DNA of 64,000 bases, taken from positions 744,001 through 808,000 of the forward strand of contig NZ_JAPFQA010000001.1 in NCBI RefSeq assembly GCF_027563465.1, read 5' to 3'. The notes under the pieces are model-generated. The model was not told the origin of the DNA, ran no database searches, and worked only from the letters and a program-made list of their open reading frames with translations. Position 1 is the stretch's first letter, and every line of letters starts with the position of its first letter. A program made the translations under genes and the position numbers. Shown one piece after another: positions 1 through 7,497 of this stretch. Source of the stretch: Mesorhizobium qingshengii. GTDB taxonomy: Bacteria; Pseudomonadota; Alphaproteobacteria; Rhizobiales; Rhizobiaceae.

Positions 1-530
1 AGCCGCTCGCCCGGCCGAAACCAGACGATGACCCCGGTCATCATCTGGATCAGCGCCATGGCCGTCAGTCCGGTGTCGTCGATGCTGAAGGCATCAGCCT
101 CGGCGCCATCGCGCAGGATGGCGCGCAGTTCCTTTTCGTAGGCGGTGCGCATGCGCAGGATCTGTGTCAGCCTTTCGGGCGACAGGCTGCGCAATTCCAT
201 GTTCGACACATGCGTGGCCTGCCGACGTTCGATATGGAAAGCGATATGGTTTTCAACATAGGCTGAAAGCCGTTGTGCCGGGCCCGCATTGGCCGGCCTG
301 GCCGCTTCCCACGTTTTGGCCAGGCCCTCCATGTGCTCTCGCATCAGCGTGTACAGAAGATCTTCCTTGGTCGGGAAATAGCGGTAGAGCGCGGCTGCCT
401 GCACGCCGACTTCGGCGGCAAGCTGGCGCATCGACATCGCCTCGTAGCCAAAACGCGCGATCAGGTTGACGGCCGCCTCGCGGATCGCCGCTTCGGTCTT
501 TTCGCCATCGGATCCGGTGGTGCGCGCCAT
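1..530 (-). CDS. TetR/AcrR family transcriptional regulator (3' end cut by window)
   Basis: This one-component repressor-type regulator reads from an ATG at 530 leftwards off the window, so about 176 N-terminal residues are visible and the C-terminus is missing. The N-terminal helix-turn-helix of the TetR family is clear: AIREAAVNLIARFGYEAMSM, then MRQLAAEVGVQAAALYRYFP and TKEDLLYTLM. The rest is the helical ligand-binding and dimerisation domain, whose ligand cannot be told. A palindrome (561-568) sits about 30 bp upstream of the start and could be an autoregulatory operator. The genes it controls may lie outside the window to the left. Family assignment is firm; function beyond that is unknown. 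Confidence 0.88.
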   Translation of the reverse strand, partial: MARTTGSDGEKTEAAIREAAVNLIARFGYEAMSMRQLAAEVGVQAAALYRYFPTKEDLLYTLMREHMEGLAKTWEAARPANAGPAQRLSAYVENHIAFHIERRQATHVSNMELRSLSPERLTQILRMRTAYEKELRAILRDGAEADAFSIDDTGLTAMALIQMMTGVIVWFRPGER

Positions 531-560
531 ATCAGCCCCTTCCTGCGACAGTAATAAAAC

Positions 561-568
561 GAACGTTC
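561..568. promoter_or_regulatory. palindrome upstream of tetR, candidate operator
   Basis: A perfect GAACGTTC palindrome lies in an AT-rich stretch (AAAAC before, AATTAATT after) between the tetR start and the end of the acylphosphatase gene. TetR proteins usually bind short palindromes next to their own promoter, so this is a plausible operator. It is only 8 bp and could be chance. Confidence 0.35.
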
Positions 569-601
569 AATTAATTCAAGGCGCCCGAACCAAATTCACC
601 A

Positions 602-886
602 TCATGCAACAATCCTGAACCCAACAAGAGCGTTGCCGGCTGCCAATTCCTCGACGTCGACCCTGGAAACCGAAGCCCCGGACGGTCCTTTCCAGAGGCG
701 TTCGATCATTGTCGAGACCGCTTCGTCGAGGCCTGCAATCTGGGCCGTTACAGATCCGTCCGCTTCATTACGAACCCAGCCCGCAAGACCAAGGCTTGTG
801 GCCTCGCCCCGAACCCAGAGTCTGAAGCCGACGCCTTGCACGTTGCCGAGGACGCGCGCCCGCACTTTCCTGCGATGACCAGCCAT
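602..886 (-). CDS. acyP: acylphosphatase
   Basis: This small cytosolic enzyme hydrolyses acyl phosphates such as acetyl phosphate or carbamoyl phosphate. The start is placed at the ATG at 886 (MAGHRRKVRARVLG), which gives 94 residues, the usual family length; an upstream in-frame extension to 958 has no family counterpart. The phosphate-binding loop VQGVGFR carries the catalytic Arg, and GWVRNEADGSV contains the catalytic Asn. The gene is divergent from the MarR-GNAT gene and shares its 160-bp intergenic region, which holds a long palindrome at 992-1012. The family call is secure; the physiological substrate is not. Confidence 0.92.
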   Translation of the reverse strand: MAGHRRKVRARVLGNVQGVGFRLWVRGEATSLGLAGWVRNEADGSVTAQIAGLDEAVSTMIERLWKGPSGASVSRVDVEELAAGNALVGFRIVA

Positions 887-991
887 GAATCTCTCCAAGC
901 CTGTCGCCCTGGAATCTGGCGCATGGCTCAGGGAATGCAACCTGGGAATTGCGCGCAAAACGCAATAGCTGGGCTCTCTGGTTTTTGAAAT

Positions 992-1012
992 TTAATTGAC
1001 TCAGTCCATTAA
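992..1012. promoter_or_regulatory. 21-bp near-perfect palindrome, candidate MarR operator
   Basis: The arms TTAAT-GACT and AGTC-ATTAA are arranged symmetrically around position 1002, with one non-complementary pair (T997/C1007), so 9 of 10 arm positions pair. It lies 36 bp upstream of the chosen MarR-GNAT start and 106 bp upstream of the divergent acylphosphatase start. MarR dimers typically bind 18-22 bp AT-rich palindromes in their own promoter, so autoregulation is the natural inference. Confidence 0.6.
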
Positions 1013-1047
1013 TTTTGGAAAATTCAATTGCCTTGTCGGAAGGTTGG

Positions 1048-2046
1048 ATGCAGATGTTGGACGAACGCAACGCATTAGTGGCGCAGATACGCCACTTCAA
1101 CCGGTTCTACACCCGCACCGTCGGCCTTCTCGACGAGACCCTGACACAGAGCGCGTTCACCTTGACCGAGGCGCGCGTGCTGTTCGAGTTGGGCCATCAC
1201 AGCAGCCCCGCTGCTCCCGAAATCGCCGGCGAGCGAGGGTTCCTGGCCGGAGCCTTTCGGTTGGAGAACGGCCCGGCGGCGTCCGAAATCGCCAGGCAAT
1301 TGCGTGTCGATGCGGCTTATCTGACGCGGATTCTGCGGAAGTTTGCGGGCGAGGGGCTGACCGAGGCCCGAACGGATCCGGCCGACCGGCGCCGAAGGGT
1401 TCTCTCGTTGACGCCCAGGGGCGAGGCAGCGCTTGCAAGCCTTCAGGCGGCGGCCGATCGCGACACCGCGCGGCTGATCGAAAACGTGCCCGACGGCAGG
1501 TTGCATGAACTGGGCAGCGCGTTGCGCAAGGCAGGGGAATTGCTGGGTGATCCTGCCTGCGGGAATGACGCAGTGACGCTGCGGCCGCACGGTGTCGGCG
1601 ACGTCGGCTGGGTCGTGCAGCGGCAGGCCCAGCTCTATGCCGAGGAATATGGCTGGAACATCGAGTTCGAAGCCATGCTCGCCGAGATAGGTGCCGATTT
1701 CATCCGCAATTTCGTGCCTGGGCGCGATTTCTGCTGGATCGCCGAACGCGGCGGCGAGCCGGTCGGCGCGGTGTTCCTGGTCCATCTGGACGACGAGGTT
1801 GCGAAGCTGAGGATGCTGCATGTCGAGGCGGCGGCTCGCGGCCTGGGCATCGGCAAACGCCTGGTCGCGGAGTGCGTGAACCAGGCCCGCGCCTGCGGTT
1901 ACGTCAGGCTCATCCTATGGACCAACGACATTCTCGTCGCGGCGCGCGCGATCTACGAGCGCGCCGGCTTCAAGCTGGTCTCGCAGGAGCGCCATCACAG
2001 TTTCGGCAAGGAGCTGACCGGTCAGACCTGGGAACTGGATTTGTGA
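1048..2046 (+). CDS. MarR-family regulator fused to GNAT N-acetyltransferase
   Basis: This 332-residue protein has a MarR winged-helix domain (about residues 5-145, with wing region TDPADRRRRVLSLTPRGEAAL) followed by a GNAT domain (about 165-330) whose acetyl-CoA loop reads AAARGLGIGKRLVAEC. Fused MarR-GNAT proteins are a known family, probably acetylating a small molecule or protein while binding DNA. The start is the ATG at 1048 behind GGAAGG; a TTG at 1015 is possible but is not preceded by a ribosome site. Residues 53-74 look like a tandem copy of 75-96 inside the recognition region (PAAPEIA and PAASEIA, offset 22 residues, with an 11-nt identical core in DNA), which is unusual for the family. 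A strong palindrome lies just upstream. Confidence 0.85.
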   Translation: MQMLDERNALVAQIRHFNRFYTRTVGLLDETLTQSAFTLTEARVLFELGHHSSPAAPEIAGERGFLAGAFRLENGPAASEIARQLRVDAAYLTRILRKFAGEGLTEARTDPADRRRRVLSLTPRGEAALASLQAAADRDTARLIENVPDGRLHELGSALRKAGELLGDPACGNDAVTLRPHGVGDVGWVVQRQAQLYAEEYGWNIEFEAMLAEIGADFIRNFVPGRDFCWIAERGGEPVGAVFLVHLDDEVAKLRMLHVEAAARGLGIGKRLVAECVNQARACGYVRLILWTNDILVAARAIYERAGFKLVSQERHHSFGKELTGQTWELDL

Positions 2047-2080
2047 GCTTCGTATGCGGCGGTTTGCCTACAAACGGACC

Positions 2081-3193
2081 CTAATTGCCCCGCGCCGCTG
2101 CCAGCGCGCCAGGCAGTTCCTCGGCAAAGATGTCGAGTTCGTGGTCGAGGCCGACGCTGACACGGATGCAGCGGTCGAGCACCGGTACCATCGGCTTGCG
2201 GATGAACACGTCGCGCGACAGCAGACCCTGCAGCACTTTCAGCGCGAACGCGCCGTCGCGGCCGCAATCGACGGTGACGAAATTGGTCGCCGAAGGCAGC
2301 GGCTTCAGCCCGTTCTGCTCGGCGGTTGCCGCGATGCGTCGGCGGCCGGCCGCGACCCGCGCCACCACGGTTTCGAGATAGCCCTGGTCGGCAAGCGCCT
2401 CGACGCCGGCGATCTGGGCCATGCGGCTGACGCCGTAATGGTTGCGGATCTTCTCGAAGTCGCGGATGACTTCGGCCTCCGCAATCGCATAACCGCAGCG
2501 TATGCCGGCCAGCCCGTAGGCCTTCGAAAAGGTGCGCATGCGGATGACGTTCGGCCGTGAGATATCGATCGGCGGCAGCGCCGAGGCCGGTCCGAGTTCG
2601 CCATAGGCCTCGTCGAGCACCAGCATGGTGGTTTCCGGCAGTGCTTCGATGAAGCGGATGAGTTCACCCGCTTCCCACCAGCTGCCCATCGGATTGTCGG
2701 GGTTGGACAGGTAGACCAGTGGTGCCTTGTCCCTGCGCGCCGCCGCGAGCAAGCCTTCAAGGCTTTCCCGGTCATTCTCGTAAGGGACCGTGACCAGCCG
2801 CCCGCCGACACCGGCAATGTGGAAATTGAAGGTCGGATAGGCGCCGAGCGAGGTCACCACGGCATCGCCTGGCGCCACATACATGCGCGCCACGAGGCTG
2901 AGCAGGCCGTCTATGCCTTCGCCGACAACGACGTTTTCGGCGTCCACGCCGAGATGCCCGGCAACGGCAACCTTCAGATCGTGATTGTCGGGATCGCAGT
3001 ACATCCACATGTCGCGGGCAATTCCAGCCATGCGCTCTATGACGCGTGGCGAGGGCCCAAAGCTGCTCTCATTGGCGCCGATGCGGGCGCGGAAGGCGCG
3101 GCCACGCTCGCGCTCCTGCGCTTCTGGGCCGACAAAGGGCACCGTCGACGGAAGTGCCGCGATGAGCGGCGTCAGGGGAGGGCGTTGGCGCAT
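2081..3193 (-). CDS. pyridoxal-phosphate aminotransferase, histidinol-phosphate aminotransferase-like
   Basis: This is a class I/II fold PLP enzyme of 370 residues. The PLP lysine sits in RTFSKAYGLAGIRCGYAI; DEAYGEL and YLSNPDNPMGS are the cofactor-binding Asp/Tyr and substrate motifs typical of HisC-like enzymes. The start is the ATG at 3193 (MRQRPPLTPLIAAL); the upstream in-frame extension to 3304 lacks homology-like sequence. It converges with the MarR-GNAT gene on its left and is divergent from the sulfotransferase gene on its right. It stands alone rather than in a his operon, so it may be a second HisC or an aromatic-amino-acid aminotransferase. Confidence 0.85.
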   Translation of the reverse strand: MRQRPPLTPLIAALPSTVPFVGPEAQERERGRAFRARIGANESSFGPSPRVIERMAGIARDMWMYCDPDNHDLKVAVAGHLGVDAENVVVGEGIDGLLSLVARMYVAPGDAVVTSLGAYPTFNFHIAGVGGRLVTVPYENDRESLEGLLAAARRDKAPLVYLSNPDNPMGSWWEAGELIRFIEALPETTMLVLDEAYGELGPASALPPIDISRPNVIRMRTFSKAYGLAGIRCGYAIAEAEVIRDFEKIRNHYGVSRMAQIAGVEALADQGYLETVVARVAAGRRRIAATAEQNGLKPLPSATNFVTVDCGRDGAFALKVLQGLLSRDVFIRKPMVPVLDRCIRVSVGLDHELDIFAEELPGALAAARGN

Positions 3194-3221
3194 GGCGGAA
3201 GCTCTTATGGAAAGGGCCTTC

Positions 3222-3350
3222 TTGCTAGCGTGACAGGGGAATGGGTGCAAGTCCTGAGGAGGTACCGGCAGGGAACTCGACGTGTCCTGGAAGGCCAGCA
3301 TCACGTCGGATTTGCTGGATTCTCTCGCCCCCTTTTGCTAGCGAGACAGG
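3222..3350. repeat. imperfect 16-bp direct repeat upstream of the sulfotransferase gene
   Basis: TTGCTAGCG-GACAGG occurs at 3222-3237 and again at 3335-3350, with one mismatch and 113 bp between copy starts. The second copy touches the ATG at 3351. The pair brackets most of the divergent intergenic region and could be a regulator-binding repeat or the trace of an insertion event. Confidence 0.45.
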
Positions 3351-5027
3351 ATGAGCAACCGATTTCCGCCCGCTTGGGCAAAGCACCTCAAGACCCAACC
3401 CTCGGCGAAGACGGTAGGGCCGAAAACTGCGCCACCGAAAGCCCAGCCGAAGGCCGCTCCGCCTCGCGGTCAGGCCGACGACATGCTGTTGAGGCAAGCG
3501 CTTGAGCTACAGAAAGCCGAGCAACTGCCAGAGGCAGAGGAACTATGTCATCGCGTCCTGGCCCGCACGCCACACCATCCGCTGGCCCTGTATATACTAG
3601 GAACGCTTGGGCTCGGATACGATGACGAGAAGGCCCTGCGGTATTTCGCTCGGGCGGTCGGAGAGGAGCCGCAGAACCCCTACTACCACCTTAGCCTTGC
3701 TGAAGCCTATCTGAAGCTCAGCGAATTTACGCCGGCAATCAGGCACATTCAGCACGCCCTTGATTTGAAGCCGGATCTGGTAGAAGCGCTGTGCGCTTTG
3801 GGTGATGCTTACAACGCGTTTGACAAGGGGGAAATGGCGCTGCCGCTCTTCGAGAAGGCGCTGGAACTCGCGCGAGATCATCCTTTAGCCCGAATGGGGC
3901 TGTCCCACGCACTCGCAAGCCTCGGTCGTATGGACGAAGCCGCTGTTCATCTGAAAAAGGCAATTGAACGGCGCATCTCAATACCGGCTGCGTATAATGC
4001 GCTTGTACATACGCGCAAATACACGGAAGAGCCGCCGGAACTCGCGGCAATCCTGGCAGAGCTTCGAGACCCGGACCACGGGTCGGAAGGAGCGGCAGCG
4101 CTTCATCACGCGGCCGGGAAAGTGCTCAATGACATGCGTCGCTACAAGGAGGCGATGGACCACTTCAAGAAGGGAAATCAAGCCGCCGGTCATAAATTCG
4201 ACCTGGAAAACTACCGTCGATGGGTCGATGCCATGATCGAAACGTTCACGCCGGAACTGGTGGCTTCAACGGCCGCTTATGGCAATCCTTCAGAGCTGCC
4301 TGTATTCGTCGTCGGCATGCCTCGCTCGGGCACGACGCTGACGGAGCAGATCTGTGCTAGCCATCCCGATGTTCATGGCGCGGGCGAGCTCAGCAAGCTT
4401 AGACGAATAGCCAATGGTATGGGCCTTGGAGACCGCTCCAGCGCGAACGTCGGCGAATCTATAGCGACAATTACTAACGATCTGACCAGGACTTTGGCCG
4501 GGGAGCACCTTGCCTATCTCCGCGAGCGGGCTCCTGATGCGCTTCGAATCGTCGACAAGATGCCTCATAATTTCGAGCTGATCGGTCTGATCGGCATTCT
4601 CTTCCCTAACGCGCGCATCATTCATTGCCGCCGCGATGCCATTGACAATTGCATCTCCTGCTTCGTCCTGCAATTCAGTAAAGCGCACAGCTACAGCGCC
4701 GATCTTCAAACGCTGGGACTTTACTACAGGGAGTATGATCGCTTGATGCGCCATTGGGGGAGGGTTTTCCCCGGACGTGTTTTCGAAAATCGCTATGAGA
4801 CGTTGATTGGAAATCAAGAGGAGCAGTCGCGTCGGCTCATAGACTATCTCGGATTGCCCTGGGACGATGCCTGCCTGCGCTTTTTTGACCGGGATGGCTC
4901 GGTAAATACCTACAGCCGCTGGCAGGTTCGTCAGCCAATCTACAAGTCGTCCGTCAAGCGATGGAAGAATTACGAAAGCGAGATCCAACCGCTAATTGAG
5001 TCATTGGGCGATCTTGCTGAGGTTTGA
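3351..5027 (+). CDS. tetratricopeptide-repeat sulfotransferase
   Basis: This 558-residue cytoplasmic protein has TPR helices over about residues 45-290 and a C-terminal sulfotransferase domain. The PAPS 5'-phosphosulfate loop is clear at 320-332 (VVGMPRSGTTLTE), and ARIIHCRRDAIDNCISC fits the 3'-phosphate-binding segment. Such proteins transfer sulfate from PAPS to a glycan, lipid or protein acceptor; in rhizobia sulfotransferases act on Nod factors or surface polysaccharide, but the acceptor here is unknown. The base composition is visibly less GC-rich than the neighbours, which suggests horizontal acquisition. The ATG follows a repeat rather than a strong ribosome site, so the start is less certain. 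Confidence 0.85.
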   Translation: MSNRFPPAWAKHLKTQPSAKTVGPKTAPPKAQPKAAPPRGQADDMLLRQALELQKAEQLPEAEELCHRVLARTPHHPLALYILGTLGLGYDDEKALRYFARAVGEEPQNPYYHLSLAEAYLKLSEFTPAIRHIQHALDLKPDLVEALCALGDAYNAFDKGEMALPLFEKALELARDHPLARMGLSHALASLGRMDEAAVHLKKAIERRISIPAAYNALVHTRKYTEEPPELAAILAELRDPDHGSEGAAALHHAAGKVLNDMRRYKEAMDHFKKGNQAAGHKFDLENYRRWVDAMIETFTPELVASTAAYGNPSELPVFVVGMPRSGTTLTEQICASHPDVHGAGELSKLRRIANGMGLGDRSSANVGESIATITNDLTRTLAGEHLAYLRERAPDALRIVDKMPHNFELIGLIGILFPNARIIHCRRDAIDNCISCFVLQFSKAHSYSADLQTLGLYYREYDRLMRHWGRVFPGRVFENRYETLIGNQEEQSRRLIDYLGLPWDDACLRFFDRDGSVNTYSRWQVRQPIYKSSVKRWKNYESEIQPLIESLGDLAEV

Positions 5028-5183
5028 CCAGTAGATTCTAGACTATAGGCGACCTTCCCAGGACCATGTAGTCAATCTCGCCGATCGCTCCTTTCGCTGA
5101 GACTTCCCCCTGCCAAGCTTGGTCAAAAATGCTTGCGTGGCAAAATCGTACCGCGTGGAGATTGGCCGAGGCGCCTGTCAGTT

Positions 5184-5329
5184 CGTCATCCTCGGGCTTG
5201 ACGCGGGGATCCATGTGATTTTGACGCGCGACTGGTCCGGAATTCTGCTCCACTGCATTCTTCGGCTGGGGTAACGGCATGGATTCCTGGGCCTCGCTCC
5301 GCTTTGCGTCACTACGATCAAGGATGACG
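5184..5329. repeat. dispersed palindromic intergenic repeat element
   Basis: The ends CGTCATCCT (5184-5192) and AGGATGACG (5321-5329) are perfect inverted repeats, and an inner pair GGATCCATG (5207-5215) and CATGGATTCC (5278-5287) pairs again, so the 146-bp unit can fold on itself. The motif GTCATCCTCGGGCTTGAC is recognisable from memory as an abundant REP/RIME-like repeat between genes in Rhizobiales. No coding sequence is seen in the 417-bp gap 5028-5444 apart from this element and the porin terminator. Confidence 0.65.
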
Positions 5330-5390
5330 ACGTTGGTCGGACCCCCGAATGTAGCACTGTGCGATGGCCCATCGGGACACTGCTGCGGAA

Positions 5391-5420
5391 AAGAAAAACC
5401 CGGCGGTTGCCCGCCGGGTT
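5391..5420 (-). terminator. rho-independent terminator of porin 1
   Basis: On the minus strand a 10-bp GC-rich stem (AACCCGGCGG with CCGCCGGGTT, loop GCAA) is followed directly by TTTTTCTTTT. It starts about 25 bp past the porin stop codon. Confidence 0.9.
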
Positions 5421-5444
5421 CCGGTTCCGCCGAAGCGAAGTCTG

Positions 5445-6620
5445 TTAGAACGAGCGCTGGAAGCGGAGGATGCCGCCGACGCTGTTCTTCTTGTCGGCAC
5501 CGGTCCAGTTGACATTGGACGGATCGGTCGTGACTTCACCGAACTTGCCGTAGTGGTTGTAGTCAACTTCGGCCGTGACCGTGAAGCCGGGAACGATGTC
5601 ATAGGCAACGTTAGCCGCCACGCCATAGTTCTTGAGCTGGTCACCCGACACCTGAAGGTTGAACGAGGTCTTCTCGTTGAACTTATAGGTACCGCCGGTC
5701 CAGAATGCCCAGTTGCCGCCCCACTGCTTGTAGAAGCCGCGGCCGTGAGCATCGACAAAGTTGGTCAAGTCGTCGTTGAGCTTGCCGTCGGAGCCGTAGC
5801 CGCCCATGACGAACAGCGACAGGGCGCTGGAGACGTTCACGTCCAAGCGGACCTTGCCGGCCACCGATTCGTAGTTGCTGTCATAAGCAACGACGCCGGT
5901 GATGGCGCCCCAGCCCTGCGTGTACTTCACGCCGCCGACGACATGCGGGACGTAGCTGTCGATCGTGCCAACCGCGCCCGAGCCTTCTTCGAGCGAGACC
6001 ACGGCCGAGAAGCCGTTGCCAGCGTCGAAGTAATACTGGACGACGTTGGTGTCGAAGTTGCCATAAGGAACCAGCGTATCCTGGATGACGTTGCCGGCGT
6101 AGCCGATGAACGTGTCGAAGGCCGATTCGTCCTTACCGACGCGCAGACCACCGAGCTGGATCCAGGCGAAGTTCAGCGAAACGCCCTTGTTGTGGGCGGA
6201 GTTGACGGTCCTATCGCCAAAGGTAGTGGCGCCATAGCCGTTGTTGTTGCCGAAGTTGAAGCGGGTCTCGGTATAGGTCTTCAAGGTACCGAGCTCGGTT
6301 TCCTGGCCAGTCCAGGTCTTCAGCGTGAAACGGGCGTTCTTTGCAAAGGTGGCCTGGTCTTTGCCGCTCTGCACGTCAAAGGTACGTGCGCCATCGAACG
6401 AGCCGATATCGCCCACGCCAATGTCATAGCGGACATAGCCGCCGATGCGCAGGCAGGTTTCGGTGCCGGGGATGTAGAAGTAGCCAGCGCCGTAAACGTC
6501 GCAGATCTTGACGTATTCAGCGGGTTCCGGCTCGGCGACGACGACGGCGTCGGCGGCGCGCGCACCGGAAACTGCGATCAGGGCCGCAGCGGAGCCGAGA
6601 AGAAGGCTCTTGATGTTCAT
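5445..6620 (-). CDS. outer membrane porin, Omp2-like (copy 1)
   Basis: This 391-residue general-diffusion porin belongs to the Brucella Omp2a/Omp2b family and is predicted to form a trimeric 16-stranded barrel. A signal peptide (MNIKSLLLG to SGARA, cut before ADAVVV, about residue 22) leads into the conserved YVKICDVYGAGYFYIPGTET segment; the C-terminus GGILRFQRSF ends in Phe as outer-membrane barrels do. The start is the ATG at 6620 behind GGAGGT. The gene lies 135 bp downstream of tRNA-Ser on the same strand and is divergent from porin 2. Its first 66 codons plus 20 bp upstream are identical in DNA to porin 2, whereas the rest is clearly different, which points to gene conversion. Confidence 0.95.
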   Translation of the reverse strand: MNIKSLLLGSAAALIAVSGARAADAVVVAEPEPAEYVKICDVYGAGYFYIPGTETCLRIGGYVRYDIGVGDIGSFDGARTFDVQSGKDQATFAKNARFTLKTWTGQETELGTLKTYTETRFNFGNNNGYGATTFGDRTVNSAHNKGVSLNFAWIQLGGLRVGKDESAFDTFIGYAGNVIQDTLVPYGNFDTNVVQYYFDAGNGFSAVVSLEEGSGAVGTIDSYVPHVVGGVKYTQGWGAITGVVAYDSNYESVAGKVRLDVNVSSALSLFVMGGYGSDGKLNDDLTNFVDAHGRGFYKQWGGNWAFWTGGTYKFNEKTSFNLQVSGDQLKNYGVAANVAYDIVPGFTVTAEVDYNHYGKFGEVTTDPSNVNWTGADKKNSVGGILRFQRSF

Positions 6621-6637
6621 TTTCTGACCTCCAGTCA
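6421..6637 (-). repeat. left arm of 217-bp perfect inverted repeat
   Basis: This block, covering the ribosome site, start codon, signal peptide and 66 codons of porin 1, is identical base for base to the reverse complement of 7281-7497. Identity stops abruptly after CGCTATGACAT within the genes and before TGACTGGAGG upstream. Confidence 0.97.
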
Positions 6638-6755
6638 GAATCGAACGAAACAGCGTTGTATTTGGCGCGAAGTCGCGCGGACAGGGTCGCGCCAATCCTA
6701 TCTATCTGTTTTAGTGGGGAAATTTCTGGCTTGTCGCCACCAGGGTGGGCAAGAG

Positions 6756-6846
6756 TGGCGGAGAGGATGGGATTCGAACCCACGAGAAGCTTTTGACCTC
6801 TACTCCCTTAGCAGGGGAGCGCCTTCGACCACTCGGCCACCTCTCC
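6756..6846 (-). tRNA. tRNA-Ser (GCT anticodon)
   Basis: Read on the minus strand, GGAGAGGTGGCCGAGTGG opens the gene and CCTCTCCGCCA closes it, with a 7-bp acceptor stem, encoded CCA, T-loop GGTTCGAATCC, and a long class II variable arm. The anticodon GCT is at 6812-6810 within CTGCTAA, so it reads AGC/AGT serine codons. It sits between the two divergent porins and is transcribed toward porin 1. No duplicated 3' end is seen near the integrase at 8.6 kb, so it does not look like a used attachment site. Confidence 0.97.
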
Positions 6847-6858
6847 GTTGCGCCGCTG

Positions 6859-6888
6859 GATAAAGAAAAGCGCCGGCACAATCAACAA
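6859..6888 (-). promoter_or_regulatory. candidate promoter of tRNA-Ser
   Basis: On the minus strand TTGTTG (6888-6883) and TTTATC (6864-6859) are separated by 18 bp, and the -10 ends 12 bp before the mature 5' end of the tRNA. Transcription from here could also read into porin 1, because no terminator is seen between them. Confidence 0.45.
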
Positions 6889-7280
6889 GCCCGCGTCATT
6901 ATATGGAAAAATAAGGAGGCGCCGAACCCCGGTATTTCCGCGATGCGGCGGTTCCGCGGCAATTCGCTGGCCAGCGACTCGCGGCTTTGCCATGATTCCG
7001 TCGACCGATTGCCGGATTCGCCCGCAAACAAGGGGGTGCGGAGGGGCGGATGGTTAACGAGAGCTTTCTGAGTGAGGCCAAATCGTGTCATTTGTGCAAC
7101 AACGCCAGGGGATAGCAGCCGAACAGCCCTTTCGCCGGTACGATCGTGGTTGAACGCCGCCGCCTCATGGGTAATGTCGATATCGAAGGAGCGGCGCGGT
7201 GCGCATCTTTTTCGGTAGTGGGGATGGGGCAGGGAACGCTGTCCTTCAGCAAAGAATACCCAGACCCGTTTTTTAACTTT
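6889..7280. other. intergenic region upstream of porin 2 with a leader shared with porin 3
   Basis: No gene is seen here. TTTGTGCAAC at 7091-7100 lies 207 bp before the porin 2 start; the same decamer at 24981-24990 lies 203 bp before the porin 3 start. A second shared block, AGCGG...CTTTTTCG..GTGGGG, occurs about 70-100 bp before each start (about 7195-7230 and 25083-25115). Porin 1 lacks both. This is probably a common promoter and 5' leader. Confidence 0.5.
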
Positions 7281-7497
7281 TGACTGGAGGTCAGAAAATG
7301 AACATCAAGAGCCTTCTTCTCGGCTCCGCTGCGGCCCTGATCGCAGTTTCCGGTGCGCGCGCCGCCGACGCCGTCGTCGTCGCCGAGCCGGAACCCGCTG
7401 AATACGTCAAGATCTGCGACGTTTACGGCGCTGGCTACTTCTACATCCCCGGCACCGAAACCTGCCTGCGCATCGGCGGCTATGTCCGCTATGACAT
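7281..7497 (+). repeat. right arm of 217-bp perfect inverted repeat
   Basis: This block is identical to the reverse complement of 6421-6637; 643 bp containing tRNA-Ser and both porin upstream regions separate the arms. Confidence 0.97.

Noticed and set aside
3225..3290. Resemblance to a cobalamin riboswitch core (GGGGAATGGGTGCAAGTCC) upstream of the sulfotransferase gene
   Set aside because: Only the first part of the core matches; the CCCGC-ACTGT segment and the B12 box are missing, and neither neighbour is a B12-related gene.
5364..6863. 499-codon plus-strand open frame antisense to porin 1, and a similar 447-codon minus-strand frame antisense to porin 2 (7088-8431)
   Set aside because: Both mirror the high-GC codons of real porins and show repetitive Val/Glu/Asp-rich text with no domain.
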